Shown: positions 25,055 through 32,351 of the stretch, in pieces
Layout of the letters: the number at the start of each line of letters is the position of its first letter
Numbering within the stretch: the stretch's first letter is position 1
Source: Streptomyces gossypii
Lineage (GTDB): Bacteria; Actinomycetota; Actinomycetes; Streptomycetales; Streptomycetaceae
Length of the DNA stretch: 64,000 nucleotides
Assembly (NCBI RefSeq): GCF_025165795.1
Contig: NZ_JAJAGO010000011.1
Coordinates: 124,001 to 188,000 of the forward strand
Reading direction: 5' to 3'
The notes under the pieces: model-generated
Told to the model about the DNA's origin: nothing
Database searches by the model: none
What the model saw: only the letters and a program-made list of their open reading frames with translations
Program-made: the position numbers and the translations under genes

Positions 25055-25113
25055 CGGTCCCGGGCGGCGCCGGCGGCGGCAGTGCTGCACGCAGGAGTGT
25101 GCGCGGGCGCGCG

Positions 25114-25147
25114 CGAGGGCCCGCACCCTGATGGGTGCGGGCCCTCG
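25114..25147 (-). terminator. Terminator of the cold-shock gene
   Basis: A perfect 15-bp stem (CGAGGGCCCGCACCC and its complement) closes a TGAT loop, 30 bp after the csp stop on the minus strand. It is one of the strongest hairpins in the window. Confidence 0.85.
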
Positions 25148-25176
25148 GAGAGCTGTATGCAGTCCCGGTCGGCGCT

Positions 25177-25380
25177 TCAGCCGGTGACGCGGACCATGTC
25201 CGCCTGCGGCCCTTTCTGACCCTGCGAGACCTCGAACTCGACTCGCTGTCCTTCATCCAGGGTGCGGTAGCCGTCCATCTGGATCGCGCTGTAGTGGACG
25301 AAGACGTCCGCACCACCGTCGACCGCGATGAAGCCATACCCCTTCTCCGCGTTGAACCACTTGACGGTGCCCTGAGCCAT
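25177..25380 (-). CDS. Cold-shock protein, CspA/ScoF family
   Basis: A 67-residue single OB-fold RNA chaperone. RNP1 is KGYGFI (13-18) and RNP2 is VFVHYSAI (26-33). It binds single-stranded RNA and DNA and melts secondary structure. GGGGAG and AGGA precede the ATG. The 400-bp upstream gap could provide the long leader common in csp genes, and contains an unusual inverted repeat. It lies between groEL2 and the sulfur-carrier gene, all on the minus strand but separated by strong terminators. Confidence 0.95.
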   Translation of the reverse strand: MAQGTVKWFNAEKGYGFIAVDGGADVFVHYSAIQMDGYRTLDEGQRVEFEVSQGQKGPQADMVRVTG

Positions 25381-25783
25381 TCCTAACTCCCCTATTACTG
25401 GCCCTTGCGCGAGCCCGCACTTCGCGAACCCGGGTCAGACCTCACCCCCAGTAGTCGGGGATGTGCGCCGGAACGCGTCGACCGCCGCTGAATGTATCTG
25501 CCCGAACGCCGTGTGCAACAGGTCAGTTGGACGAGAATTCCTGAAGCGACAGATCGGCGGTTAACCGGAATTCCGCAGGAAAGCGGGGCAACAGGGACCG
25601 GGCATAACGCAGTAACGCGACAAATGCGGCACCGCTTTCGGGCACAACTTGTCGCGTTCTCGTTGCGTGTGACACGCATGGGGAGGGAGCGGCACTCACT
25701 CTACTCCCTTTCACGACACCGAATTGCCCCCTCCCGGACCTGCCGGGAGGGGGCAATCAGCGTGAGCGAAGGCGCGCGGAGGC
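25381..25783. other. Intergenic region upstream of csp with inverted repeats
   Basis: About 400 bp without a convincing gene. It contains a perfect 10-bp inverted repeat, AACGCGACAA (25614-25623) and TTGTCGCGTT (25649-25658), a 7-bp palindrome TGCGTGT-G-ACACGCA (25664-25678), and the sulfur-carrier terminator at 25723-25757. The middle (25480-25560) is less G+C-rich than its surroundings and may hold the csp promoter and leader on the minus strand. Confidence 0.6.
25723..25757 (-). terminator. Terminator of the sulfur-carrier gene
   Basis: A perfect 15-bp stem: ATTGCCCCCTCCCGG with CCGGGAGGGGGCAAT around an ACCTG loop, 27 bp beyond the sulfur-carrier stop codon on the minus strand. Confidence 0.85.
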
Positions 25784-26062
25784 TCAGCAGCCGCCCGCGA
25801 CAGCCGGGATGATCGAGACGCCCGCGCCGTCCGGCGTGGCCGTCTCCAGACCCTCGGCAAAGCGCACGTCATCGTCGTTCACATACACGTTGACGAAGCG
25901 GCGCAGCTTGCCCGCGTCGTCCAGCACGCGCGGGCCGATCCCGCCGTGGTTCCTCTCGAGGTCGGCCAGCACCTCGGCCAGGGTCGTGCCTTCGGCGGGC
26001 ACCTCGGACTTGCCACCGGTGTAGGTACGCAGGATGGTCGGGATTCGGACATTGACGCTCAT
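25784..26062 (-). CDS. cysO: CysO-like MoaD/ThiS-family sulfur carrier protein
   Basis: A 92-residue ubiquitin-fold protein resembling mycobacterial CysO (MSVNVRIPTILRTYTGGK, RRFVNVYVNDDDVRFAEGL, VSIIPAVAGG). The diglycine that becomes a thiocarboxylate is followed by one extra residue, Cys92, so the tail reads AVAGGC. In CysO systems the carrier donates sulfur to O-phosphoserine to make a Cys adduct, which a JAMM peptidase releases. An encoded Cys would need trimming before adenylation. No cysM or mec gene is adjacent. The upstream gene on the same strand is thrC, 187 bp away with a repeat array between. Confidence 0.85.
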   Translation of the reverse strand: MSVNVRIPTILRTYTGGKSEVPAEGTTLAEVLADLERNHGGIGPRVLDDAGKLRRFVNVYVNDDDVRFAEGLETATPDGAGVSIIPAVAGGC

Positions 26063-26131
26063 GCGGGTTCACCTTCCGTGAATGACCGTGAAAACGGACG
26101 GGCAGCGTGCGTGCGGAGCGGCCTGCGTGGC

Positions 26132-26189
26132 TCAGTCTGCGCGGGCCGGTCTGCGCGGACCAGTCTGCGAAAGGACCAGTCTGCGCGGA
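26132..26189. repeat. Imperfect 14-bp tandem repeats between thrC and cysO
   Basis: Four copies related to CCAGTCTGCGCGGA: 26132-26145, 26146-26159, 26160-26175 (with a two-base expansion) and 26176-26189. They lie in the thrC to cysO gap, just before the cysO start region, and are not in a coding frame I believe. Confidence 0.75.
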
Positions 26190-26249
26190 TCCGCCTGCGT
26201 ACGGCAGAGCGCCTGCCCCGGAGCCGTGCCGCAGACGGGCGATACGGTC

Positions 26250-27536
26250 TCAGCCGAGACCGGCGTCCCGGAACGCGTCCAGGCTCGGGCGGATCGTCGC
26301 GGTCGGCCCAGTCGTCGGCGCCACCGCGTCCAGTGTCTTCAGGCCGTCGCCCGTGTTGAGCACGACGGTGGTCAGCGACGGGTCCAGCAGGCCCTTCTCG
26401 ATCAGCTTGCGGGTGACGCCCACCGTCACACCGCCGGCCGTCTCGGCGAAGATGCCCTCCGTACGGGCGAGGAGCTTGATCGCGTCCACGATCTGCGCGT
26501 CGTCCACGTCGTCGACCGCGCCCCCCGTACGCCGGGCGATGTCCAGGACGTACGGGCCGTCGGCCGGGTTCCCGATGGCCAGCGACTTCGCGATGGTGTC
26601 CGGCTTCACCGGCCGTACGACGTCGTGCCCTTCCTGGAAGGCGCGGGAGACCGGCGAGCAGCCCGCCGCCTGGGCTCCGAAAATCCGGTAGGGCTTGTCC
26701 TCGACGAGGCCGAGGGCGATCAGCTCCTTGAGCCCCTTGTCGATCTTCGTCAGCTGCGAACCGGAGGCGATCGGGATCACCAGCTGGTCCGGCAGTTCCC
26801 AGCCCAGCTGCTCGCAGATCTCGTAGGCAAGCGTCTTGGAGCCCTCGCCGTAGTACGGGCGCAGATTGACGTTGACGAAGCCCCAGCCCTCGCCCAGCGG
26901 GTCGCCGATGAGCTCGGAGCAGAAGCGGTTGACGTCGTCGTAGTTGCCCTCGATGCCGACGAGTTCACCACCGTAGACGGCGGCCATCACGACCTTGCCC
27001 TGCTCCAGGTCGTGCGGGATGAAGACGCAGGAGCGGAATCCGGCGCGGGCCGCCGCGGCGCCCACCGCGCCCGCCAGGTTGCCGGTCGAGGAGCACGAGA
27101 GGGTGGTGAAGCCGAAGGCGCGGGCGGCCTCGACGGCGATGGCGACGACGCGGTCCTTGAAGGAGTGCGTCGGGTTGCCGGAGTCGTCCTTGATGTGGAG
27201 GGAGCCGGTGACGCCCAGCTCGCGGGCGAGCCTGTCGGCCTTCACCAGCTGGGTGTAGCCGGGGTTGGTGCTCGGCTTGGACGCGACGTCGGCGGGGACG
27301 GGCAGCAGCGGCGCGTAACGCCAGATGTTCTTCGGGCCTGCCTCGATCTGCTTCCGCAGCCCCTCCGGGTCACCGGTCGGCAGGTTGTAGGCGATCTCCA
27401 GCGGGCCGAAACACGCCTCGCAGGCGAAGATCGGGCCGAGTGGGAAGCGTTCGCCGCACTCTCGGCAGGACAGGGCGGCGGCGGGACCGAGCGAAACTGA
27501 GGCGCCGGTGGACTTCTCGGGAGTCTGCACAGCCAT
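26250..27536 (-). CDS. thrC: Threonine synthase
   Basis: A 428-residue PLP enzyme converting O-phosphohomoserine to threonine. The PLP lysine is K127 in GNPTHSFKDRV. The phosphate-binding SSTGNLAGAVGA is present. An N-terminal zinc-ribbon-like module has CxxC pairs at C24/C27 and C39/C42, seen in one class of bacterial ThrC. ATG 27536 is used; the frame is open upstream but that sequence is the 3' part of a SAM-type riboswitch. AAAGGG is the probable ribosome site, directly after riboswitch stem P1. Regulation by SAM would tie threonine synthesis to the methionine branch. Confidence 0.94.
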   Translation of the reverse strand: MAVQTPEKSTGASVSLGPAAALSCRECGERFPLGPIFACEACFGPLEIAYNLPTGDPEGLRKQIEAGPKNIWRYAPLLPVPADVASKPSTNPGYTQLVKADRLARELGVTGSLHIKDDSGNPTHSFKDRVVAIAVEAARAFGFTTLSCSSTGNLAGAVGAAAARAGFRSCVFIPHDLEQGKVVMAAVYGGELVGIEGNYDDVNRFCSELIGDPLGEGWGFVNVNLRPYYGEGSKTLAYEICEQLGWELPDQLVIPIASGSQLTKIDKGLKELIALGLVEDKPYRIFGAQAAGCSPVSRAFQEGHDVVRPVKPDTIAKSLAIGNPADGPYVLDIARRTGGAVDDVDDAQIVDAIKLLARTEGIFAETAGGVTVGVTRKLIEKGLLDPSLTTVVLNTGDGLKTLDAVAPTTGPTATIRPSLDAFRDAGLG

Positions 27537-27555
27537 GAAGGCGAGGCCCTTTCTC

Positions 27556-27702
27556 CTCATCTTCCCCGTGACGTATCTCGCCACGAGACGGACTTGGCAC
27601 CTTCACTAGCCGGGAGCCTCGCGGGACAGCATGAGCGCAAGGTCGGCTGGAGGGTTGCCGGGGCTTCATCGGGCCGTTCCCTCTGCCCCTCTGGATGAGC
27701 GG
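27556..27702 (-). ncRNA. SAM riboswitch (S-box / SAM-I or SAM-IV type) in the thrC leader
   Basis: Minus-strand RNA contains the S-box core in order: 5' P1 strand CUCAUC (27699-27694), CAGAGGGGCAGAGGGAAC, GGCCCGAUGAAGCCCCGGCA, a P3 hairpin closed by GGCAACC with GGUGCC, then CCAAGUCC, a P4-like hairpin GUCUCG-UGG-CGAGAU, and the 3' P1 strand GAUGAG (27561-27556). Both P1 strands pair perfectly. The region GGAGAAAGGG, which contains the likely Shine-Dalgarno sequence, begins inside or next to P1, so control of translation initiation is more likely than an intrinsic terminator, of which none is visible. Whether it is the SAM-I or the actinobacterial SAM-IV subtype needs structure modelling. Confidence 0.85.
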
Positions 27703-27863
27703 TATGAAGTTGTTGCCGCGCTGCCGCTGAACCACCGCATGCAGCCGGACTGACGGGTCGACCCCGGCATGTGAAGGCCGACGTCGTTGTTCAAGACTGT
27801 AACCGAAGGCCACGGATGCTGAGATAGCGTCCGAACCGCGAGATGGATCACTAAGGAGCGCAC

Positions 27864-28841
27864 GTGCTGGACGAGGTCGGCCACTGGCTGGAACGTCGCT
27901 CCTGGTCAGCGGCCGATCGGCCGATCGGCCAGCTGCTGGCCGCCAAGCGGGAGCAACGCGGCGGGGGCGTGAGCGTGGTACTGCCCGCGCTGAACGAACA
28001 GCACACCGTCGGCCGGATCGTCTCCGTCATCCGCCGGGAGCTGATGTCGGAGGCCGTCCCGCTGGTCGACGAGCTGGTGGTGATGGACTCCGGCTCCACC
28101 GACCGCACGGCCGAGGTCGCGCACGACGCGGGCGCGACGGTCGTCCACCGCGACGAGGTCCTCCCCCGGCTGCCCGCGCTGCCCGGCAAGGGCGAGGTGC
28201 TGTGGCGGTCGCTGCTGGCGACCAGCGGCGACATCGTCTGCTTCGTCGACGCCGATCTGGAGGACTTCTCGGCGGACTTCGTCTCCGGCATCGTCGGCCC
28301 CCTGCTGACCGACCCGTCGGTGCGGCTCGTCAAGGCGATGTACGAGCGGCCGCTCGGCACCGTCCCGGGCGAACCGGAAGCGCCTGCGACCGGCGGCGGC
28401 CGGGTCACCGAGCTGGTCGCCCGTCCGCTGCTCAACCTCCACTGGCCACGGCTGGCGGGGTTCGTCCAGCCGCTCGGCGGCGAGTACGCGGCCCGGCGCG
28501 AGCTGCTGGAGCGGCTGCCCTTCCCCGTCGGCTACGGCGTCGAGCTGGGGCTGCTGGTCGACGCCCTGCACACAGCCGGTCTGGACGCCCTCGCCCAGGT
28601 CGACGTGGGTGTCCGGCGCCACCGCCACCAGGACAGCCAGGCGCTGGGCCGGATGGCCGCCGCGATCTACCGCACGGCGCAGCAGCGGCTGCCCCGGCCC
28701 CAGCCCGCACGGGCGGAGCTGACGCAGTTCGCGAGGACGCGGGAGGGCCGCTTCATCCCGCGTACGCACACCGTCGACACGAAGGAGCGTCCGCCGATGC
28801 GCGACATCCCCGAGTACGCGGCGCACCGCCACGCGGCCTGA
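27864..28841 (+). CDS. gpgS: Glucosyl-3-phosphoglycerate synthase
   Basis: A 325-residue GT-A glycosyltransferase (GT81 type) that links glucose from an NDP-glucose to 3-phosphoglycerate, the first step towards glucosylglycerate, an osmolyte and, in mycobacteria, a precursor of methylglucose polysaccharide. The donor region is VVLPALNEQHTVGRIV, the metal-binding DAD is at 129-131 and GEYAARRELLERLPFPVGYG is the conserved acceptor region. AAGGAG precedes GTG 27864. It is divergent from the thrC leader and close to otsA and otsB. A dedicated GpgP phosphatase gene is not adjacent. Confidence 0.9.
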   Translation: MLDEVGHWLERRSWSAADRPIGQLLAAKREQRGGGVSVVLPALNEQHTVGRIVSVIRRELMSEAVPLVDELVVMDSGSTDRTAEVAHDAGATVVHRDEVLPRLPALPGKGEVLWRSLLATSGDIVCFVDADLEDFSADFVSGIVGPLLTDPSVRLVKAMYERPLGTVPGEPEAPATGGGRVTELVARPLLNLHWPRLAGFVQPLGGEYAARRELLERLPFPVGYGVELGLLVDALHTAGLDALAQVDVGVRRHRHQDSQALGRMAAAIYRTAQQRLPRPQPARAELTQFARTREGRFIPRTHTVDTKERPPMRDIPEYAAHRHAA

Positions 28842-28865
28842 CGCGGCTCCCCCGCACCGCACGCC

Positions 28866-29273
28866 TCACGCCGTGACGGCGACGGCTTCCACCTCCACCA
28901 GCTGGTCGTCATACCCCAGCACCACGACACCCAGCAGGGTGCTCGGCGCGTCGTGGTCCCCGAACCAGTCGCGGACCACCTCCCACGCCTCGACCAGATC
29001 CGCCTGGTTCGACGAGGCGACGTAGACGGTGGTCTTCGCGACATCCGTACGGGAGGCGCCCGCGCCCTCCAGCGCCGCACCCAGATTGGCCATCACCTGG
29101 CGGGCCTGGCCCGCGTAGTCCCCCACGGCGACGGTCCGGCCCTCGGCGTCCAGGGGGCAGGCCCCCGCGGTGAAGACCGTCCGGGACGGCGCCGTGACCG
29201 CCGACGCGTAGGCGTACTCGGCCACGTCCGACAGCTGTTCGTTCCGGATCAATCGCACACTGCTGCTGCTCAC
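28866..29273 (-). CDS. RidA-like (YjgF/UK114) family protein
   Basis: A 135-residue trimer-forming Rid-fold protein (YASAVTAPSRTVFTAGACPLD, QVMANLGAALEGAG, ADVAKTTVYVAS). In true RidA imine deaminases an arginine sits in the 'ARS' segment before the last strand. Here that segment is APSTLLGVVVLG, so the catalytic Arg is replaced by Pro and the activity may differ or be absent. GTG 29273 is preferred because AGAGG lies about eight bases upstream; GTG 29279 also fits. It is convergent with gpgS and divergent from otsA. Confidence 0.85.
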   Translation of the reverse strand: MSSSSVRLIRNEQLSDVAEYAYASAVTAPSRTVFTAGACPLDAEGRTVAVGDYAGQARQVMANLGAALEGAGASRTDVAKTTVYVASSNQADLVEAWEVVRDWFGDHDAPSTLLGVVVLGYDDQLVEVEAVAVTA

Positions 29274-29409
29274 GCCCACCCTCTTCTCGTCCGTATCCTT
29301 GAGCTCCTGAGCCAACCGGAGCACACCCGTCGGCACGTCACCACCCGTTTTCGCCGCGCCACACGGGCCACCACGTTTACAAGGATCACCGGACGGCTAG
29401 GCTCCGGCC

Positions 29410-30882
29410 ATGGCCGACCAGGGTTCCGCGCAGGTGCTTGTCGCGTCCAACCGAGGCCCCGTCGCCTACACCGCGGCTTCGGACGGCTCGCTCACCGCAC
29501 GGCGCGGTGGCGGCGGGCTGGTCTCCGGGCTCAGCGCGATCGGGCCGGACGCGGGCGCGCTGTGGGTGTGCGCGGCCCTCGGGGACGCCGACCGGGAGGC
29601 GGCGCGGCGGGCGGGCCCCCGGCTCGACCCGGAGGAGACGGGCGGCCAGGCCGTCCGGATGCTGGACATCCCGCCGGGCATCTTCGCGGACGCCTACGGC
29701 GGCATCTCCAACTCCGTGCTGTGGTTCGTCCATCATCTGCTCTACCAGACGCCGATCGAGCCGGTGTTCGATGCCGACTTCATCCGCCAGTGGGGCGCGT
29801 ACGAGACGTACAACGTGGCCTTCGCCGACGCGCTCGCACAGGAGGCGGACGACGGCGCGGCGGTGCTGGTGCAGGACTACCACCTCGACCTGGTCCCGGC
29901 GCTGCTCCGGGAGCGTCGCCCCGACCTGCGGATCGGCCACTTCTCGCACACCCCGTGGGCGCCGCCGGACTACTACCGGATGCTGCCGGACGCCACCGCC
30001 GCCGCCGTGCTGCGCGGTGTGCTGGGCTCCGACCGGGCGGCCTTCCTCACCCGGCGCTGGGCCGACGCGTTCACGGCCTGCTGCGCGGACGTACTGGGCG
30101 CCGAGGTACGGGACGGCTCCGGCGAGGCGGGGAGCGGCGAGCCGAGCATCGTCTACCAGGGCCGCACCACCCGGATCGGCGTGCACGGTCTCGGCGCCGA
30201 CGCGGACTTCCTGCGCGAGCGCGCGCACCGCGCGGACGTCACCGAACGGATGGCGGAGCTGCGCGAGCAGGTCGGCGAAGACCGCCGGACGATCGTGCGG
30301 GTGGACCGCACCGAGCTTTCCAAGAACATCGTGCGCGGCCTGCACGCCTTCCGGCAGCTGCTGACCGATCGGCCCGAATGGCGCGAACGGGTGGTGCACA
30401 TCGCACTCGCCTACCCGTCCCGGCAGGACCTCGCCGTCTACCGCGACTACACGGCCACCGTCGCGCGCGTCGCCGAGGAGATCAACGCAGACTTCGGGAC
30501 GCCGGGGTGGACGCCCGTCATCCTGCACGTGAAGGACGACTTCGCCCGTTCGCTGGCCGCCTACCGGCTCGGGGACGTCGCCCTGGTCAACCCCGTCCGC
30601 GACGGCATGAACCTGGTCGCCAAGGAGGTACCGGTCGTCTCCGACGCGGGCTGCGCCCTCGTGCTGTCCCGCGAGGCGGGCGCCGCCGCCGAACTGTCCG
30701 GTGACGCGCTCACGATCAACCCGTACGACGTCTCCCAGACGGCCCGCGCCCTCCACGAGGCCCTGACCATGCCCCCGGCCGACCGCGCGGCCCGCACCAC
30801 CCGCCTCGCAACAGCAGCCACGGCCCTCCCTCCCGCCGCCTGGTTCCTGGCCCAACTCAACGCCCTCCGCCCGGCCGCCTGA
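29410..30882 (+). CDS. otsA: Trehalose-6-phosphate synthase family glycosyltransferase (GT20)
   Basis: A 490-residue GT-B enzyme expected to join NDP-glucose and glucose-6-phosphate into trehalose-6-phosphate. Supporting segments are VLVASNRGPVAY, RGGGGLVSGL, VLVQDYHLDLVPALL, GHFSHTPW, VDRTELSKNI and NPVRDGMNLVAKE. Streptomyces OtsA enzymes have been reported to prefer GDP-glucose, so the donor should not be assumed to be UDP-glucose. It lies beside gpgS and convergent with otsB, making an osmolyte locus. No strong ribosome site is obvious before ATG 29410. Confidence 0.88.
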   Translation: MADQGSAQVLVASNRGPVAYTAASDGSLTARRGGGGLVSGLSAIGPDAGALWVCAALGDADREAARRAGPRLDPEETGGQAVRMLDIPPGIFADAYGGISNSVLWFVHHLLYQTPIEPVFDADFIRQWGAYETYNVAFADALAQEADDGAAVLVQDYHLDLVPALLRERRPDLRIGHFSHTPWAPPDYYRMLPDATAAAVLRGVLGSDRAAFLTRRWADAFTACCADVLGAEVRDGSGEAGSGEPSIVYQGRTTRIGVHGLGADADFLRERAHRADVTERMAELREQVGEDRRTIVRVDRTELSKNIVRGLHAFRQLLTDRPEWRERVVHIALAYPSRQDLAVYRDYTATVARVAEEINADFGTPGWTPVILHVKDDFARSLAAYRLGDVALVNPVRDGMNLVAKEVPVVSDAGCALVLSREAGAAAELSGDALTINPYDVSQTARALHEALTMPPADRAARTTRLATAATALPPAAWFLAQLNALRPAA

Positions 30883-30987
30883 GCACACCAGCACTCCCTC
30901 GCGCCCCCGTAGCGGGGCCCGGGACGCCAGCCCCGAGACCGGGCGTCCGGAGGCGACAGGACCGGAGCCTGGGGGCTGCTGCCCCCA

Positions 30988-31067
30988 GGCGGGGGCCCGG
31001 GGGCAGCAGCCCCAAAACGGGGCCCGGGGGCGCCAGCCCCAAAACGGGGCCCGGGGGCGCCAGCCCC
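30988..31067. repeat. 27-bp direct repeats in the otsA-otsB gap
   Basis: Two perfect 27-bp copies (31014-31040 and 31041-31067) begin AAAACGGGGCCCGGG and end GGCGCCAGCCCC. A variant copy precedes them at 30988-31013 with CAGCAGCCCC. Each unit is self-complementary (GGGGC...GCCCC), so the array can fold into successive hairpins and may act as a terminator between the convergent genes. Confidence 0.75.
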
Positions 31068-31113
31068 CAGTTTCGGGAAGGGGCGGGTCAGGGGAGAACC
31101 CCGCCCGCCACCG

Positions 31114-31986
31114 TCACGCGGGCGCCGCCGCCCCGAACGACGTCGCGAGCGCGTCGAACAGCGCGAGGACACCCGCCGGACCGTCAACGACCAGATCCGC
31201 GCGATCGGCCAGCTCCGTCACCTCGTCACTGCCGCTGCACACCAGCACCCCCGCCACCCCCTCTTCCCGCAACGCGGCGACAGCCGCAAACGCGGCGAGG
31301 TCGCCTAGGTCGTCGCCCGCGTACAGCACCGCCTCCGCGCCCGTCTCGCGTACGAACTCCCGCAGTGCCAGCCCCTTGTCCATGCCCGGCGGGCGCAGCT
31401 CCTGCACCAGCCGGCCCGGCTCGACCCGCAGGCCGTGCCGGGCGGCGAGCGCGGCGAGGGGCGCCCGCAGGCGCTCGTACGCGGCGGCGGGCTCCTCCGC
31501 ACGGCGGGTGTGTACGGCCACGGCCCGGCCCTTGTCCTCGACGTGGACGCCGGGCTCCCCGGCGAGCAGGCCGGGCAGTTCCTCGCGTACGGAGGCGATG
31601 CCGGGGTGGGGTGCGGGGGTGTGGACCTCGCCGGAGGCCGCGTCCCAGCGTTCGGCGCCGTATGCGCCGAGAACGGTCAGGTTCCGCACCTCGGGGAGGT
31701 CGGCGAATCCGCTGTAGCGCACGGCGAGTTCGGCGGGGCGCCCGGTGAGGACGGAGAACGCCCGCAGATGCGGGGCGAGCCGTGCCACTACGCGGCTGGT
31801 GTCCGGGTGCGCTCGGGCGTCCTCGGGGTCGGGCACGATCGGCGCGAGTGTGCCGTCGAAGTCGGTGAGGACAACGGTGCGCGCGGGGTGCGCGAGGACG
31901 GCGTCGAGTCCGGCCCGGCCTGCCGGGGTGGCGGGGGCCGGAAGCGGTGAGGGGGGCGGAGGAGTCGGAGAGGAGTCACTGCCCAT
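31114..31986 (-). CDS. otsB: Trehalose-6-phosphate phosphatase
   Basis: A 290-residue HAD phosphatase. The nucleophile aspartate is D42 and the acid-base D44 in TDFDGTLAP; motif II VLTGRP and motif IV YAGDDLGDLAAF follow, with the acceptor region VEDKGRAVAVHTRRAEEPA. It dephosphorylates trehalose-6-phosphate made by the neighbouring GT20 enzyme. A proline-rich N-terminal tail is unusual. It is the last gene of a same-strand run: solute-binding protein, DUF3263 protein, otsB, with gaps of only 26-27 bp, so it is likely transcribed from the sugar-binding-protein promoter. Confidence 0.9.
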   Translation of the reverse strand: MGSDSSPTPPPPSPLPAPATPAGRAGLDAVLAHPARTVVLTDFDGTLAPIVPDPEDARAHPDTSRVVARLAPHLRAFSVLTGRPAELAVRYSGFADLPEVRNLTVLGAYGAERWDAASGEVHTPAPHPGIASVREELPGLLAGEPGVHVEDKGRAVAVHTRRAEEPAAAYERLRAPLAALAARHGLRVEPGRLVQELRPPGMDKGLALREFVRETGAEAVLYAGDDLGDLAAFAAVAALREEGVAGVLVCSGSDEVTELADRADLVVDGPAGVLALFDALATSFGAAAPA

Positions 31987-32012
31987 ACCTGGGACCCTAC
32001 CGGGTGGTGCTC

Positions 32013-32324
32013 TCAGCGGCGGGCGCGGCGGGATTCCCGGCGGCGGCGCAGACGGTTGACCGTGACCGGATCGTGGGCAAGCGCGTGCGGATCGTCGAGC
32101 AGCGCGTTGAGCAGCTGGTAGTAGCGGGTCGGGGAGATCCCGAGCCGCTCCCGTATTGCGCGTTCCTTCGCGCCCGGCCCGGACCAGCCGCGGCGTTCGA
32201 CGGCGAGGACGTCCGCGTCCCGCTCCGACAGGCCGTCGGCGGCGGCCCGGCTGCCGCCAGCGACGCCGCCGGAATCACCGCCGGGGTCACCGCCGGTCTC
32301 GCCGTACCGCTTCTCGTGCGCCAT
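32013..32324 (-). CDS. DUF3263 domain protein (putative helix-turn-helix)
   Basis: A 103-residue protein with the DUF3263 core LSERDADVLAVERRGWSGPGAKERAIRERLGISPTRYYQLL, which looks like a sigma-like or MarR-like helix-turn-helix, and a basic tail (RLRRRRESRRARR) suited to nucleic acid binding. The first 30 residues are Gly-rich. The DUF3263 function is unknown. It lies 27 bp after the solute-binding-protein gene and 26 bp before otsB on the same strand. Confidence 0.85.
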   Translation of the reverse strand: MAHEKRYGETGGDPGGDSGGVAGGSRAAADGLSERDADVLAVERRGWSGPGAKERAIRERLGISPTRYYQLLNALLDDPHALAHDPVTVNRLRRRRESRRARR

Positions 32325-32351
32325 TCCTACAAGCTACTCCTCAGCAGCTCC

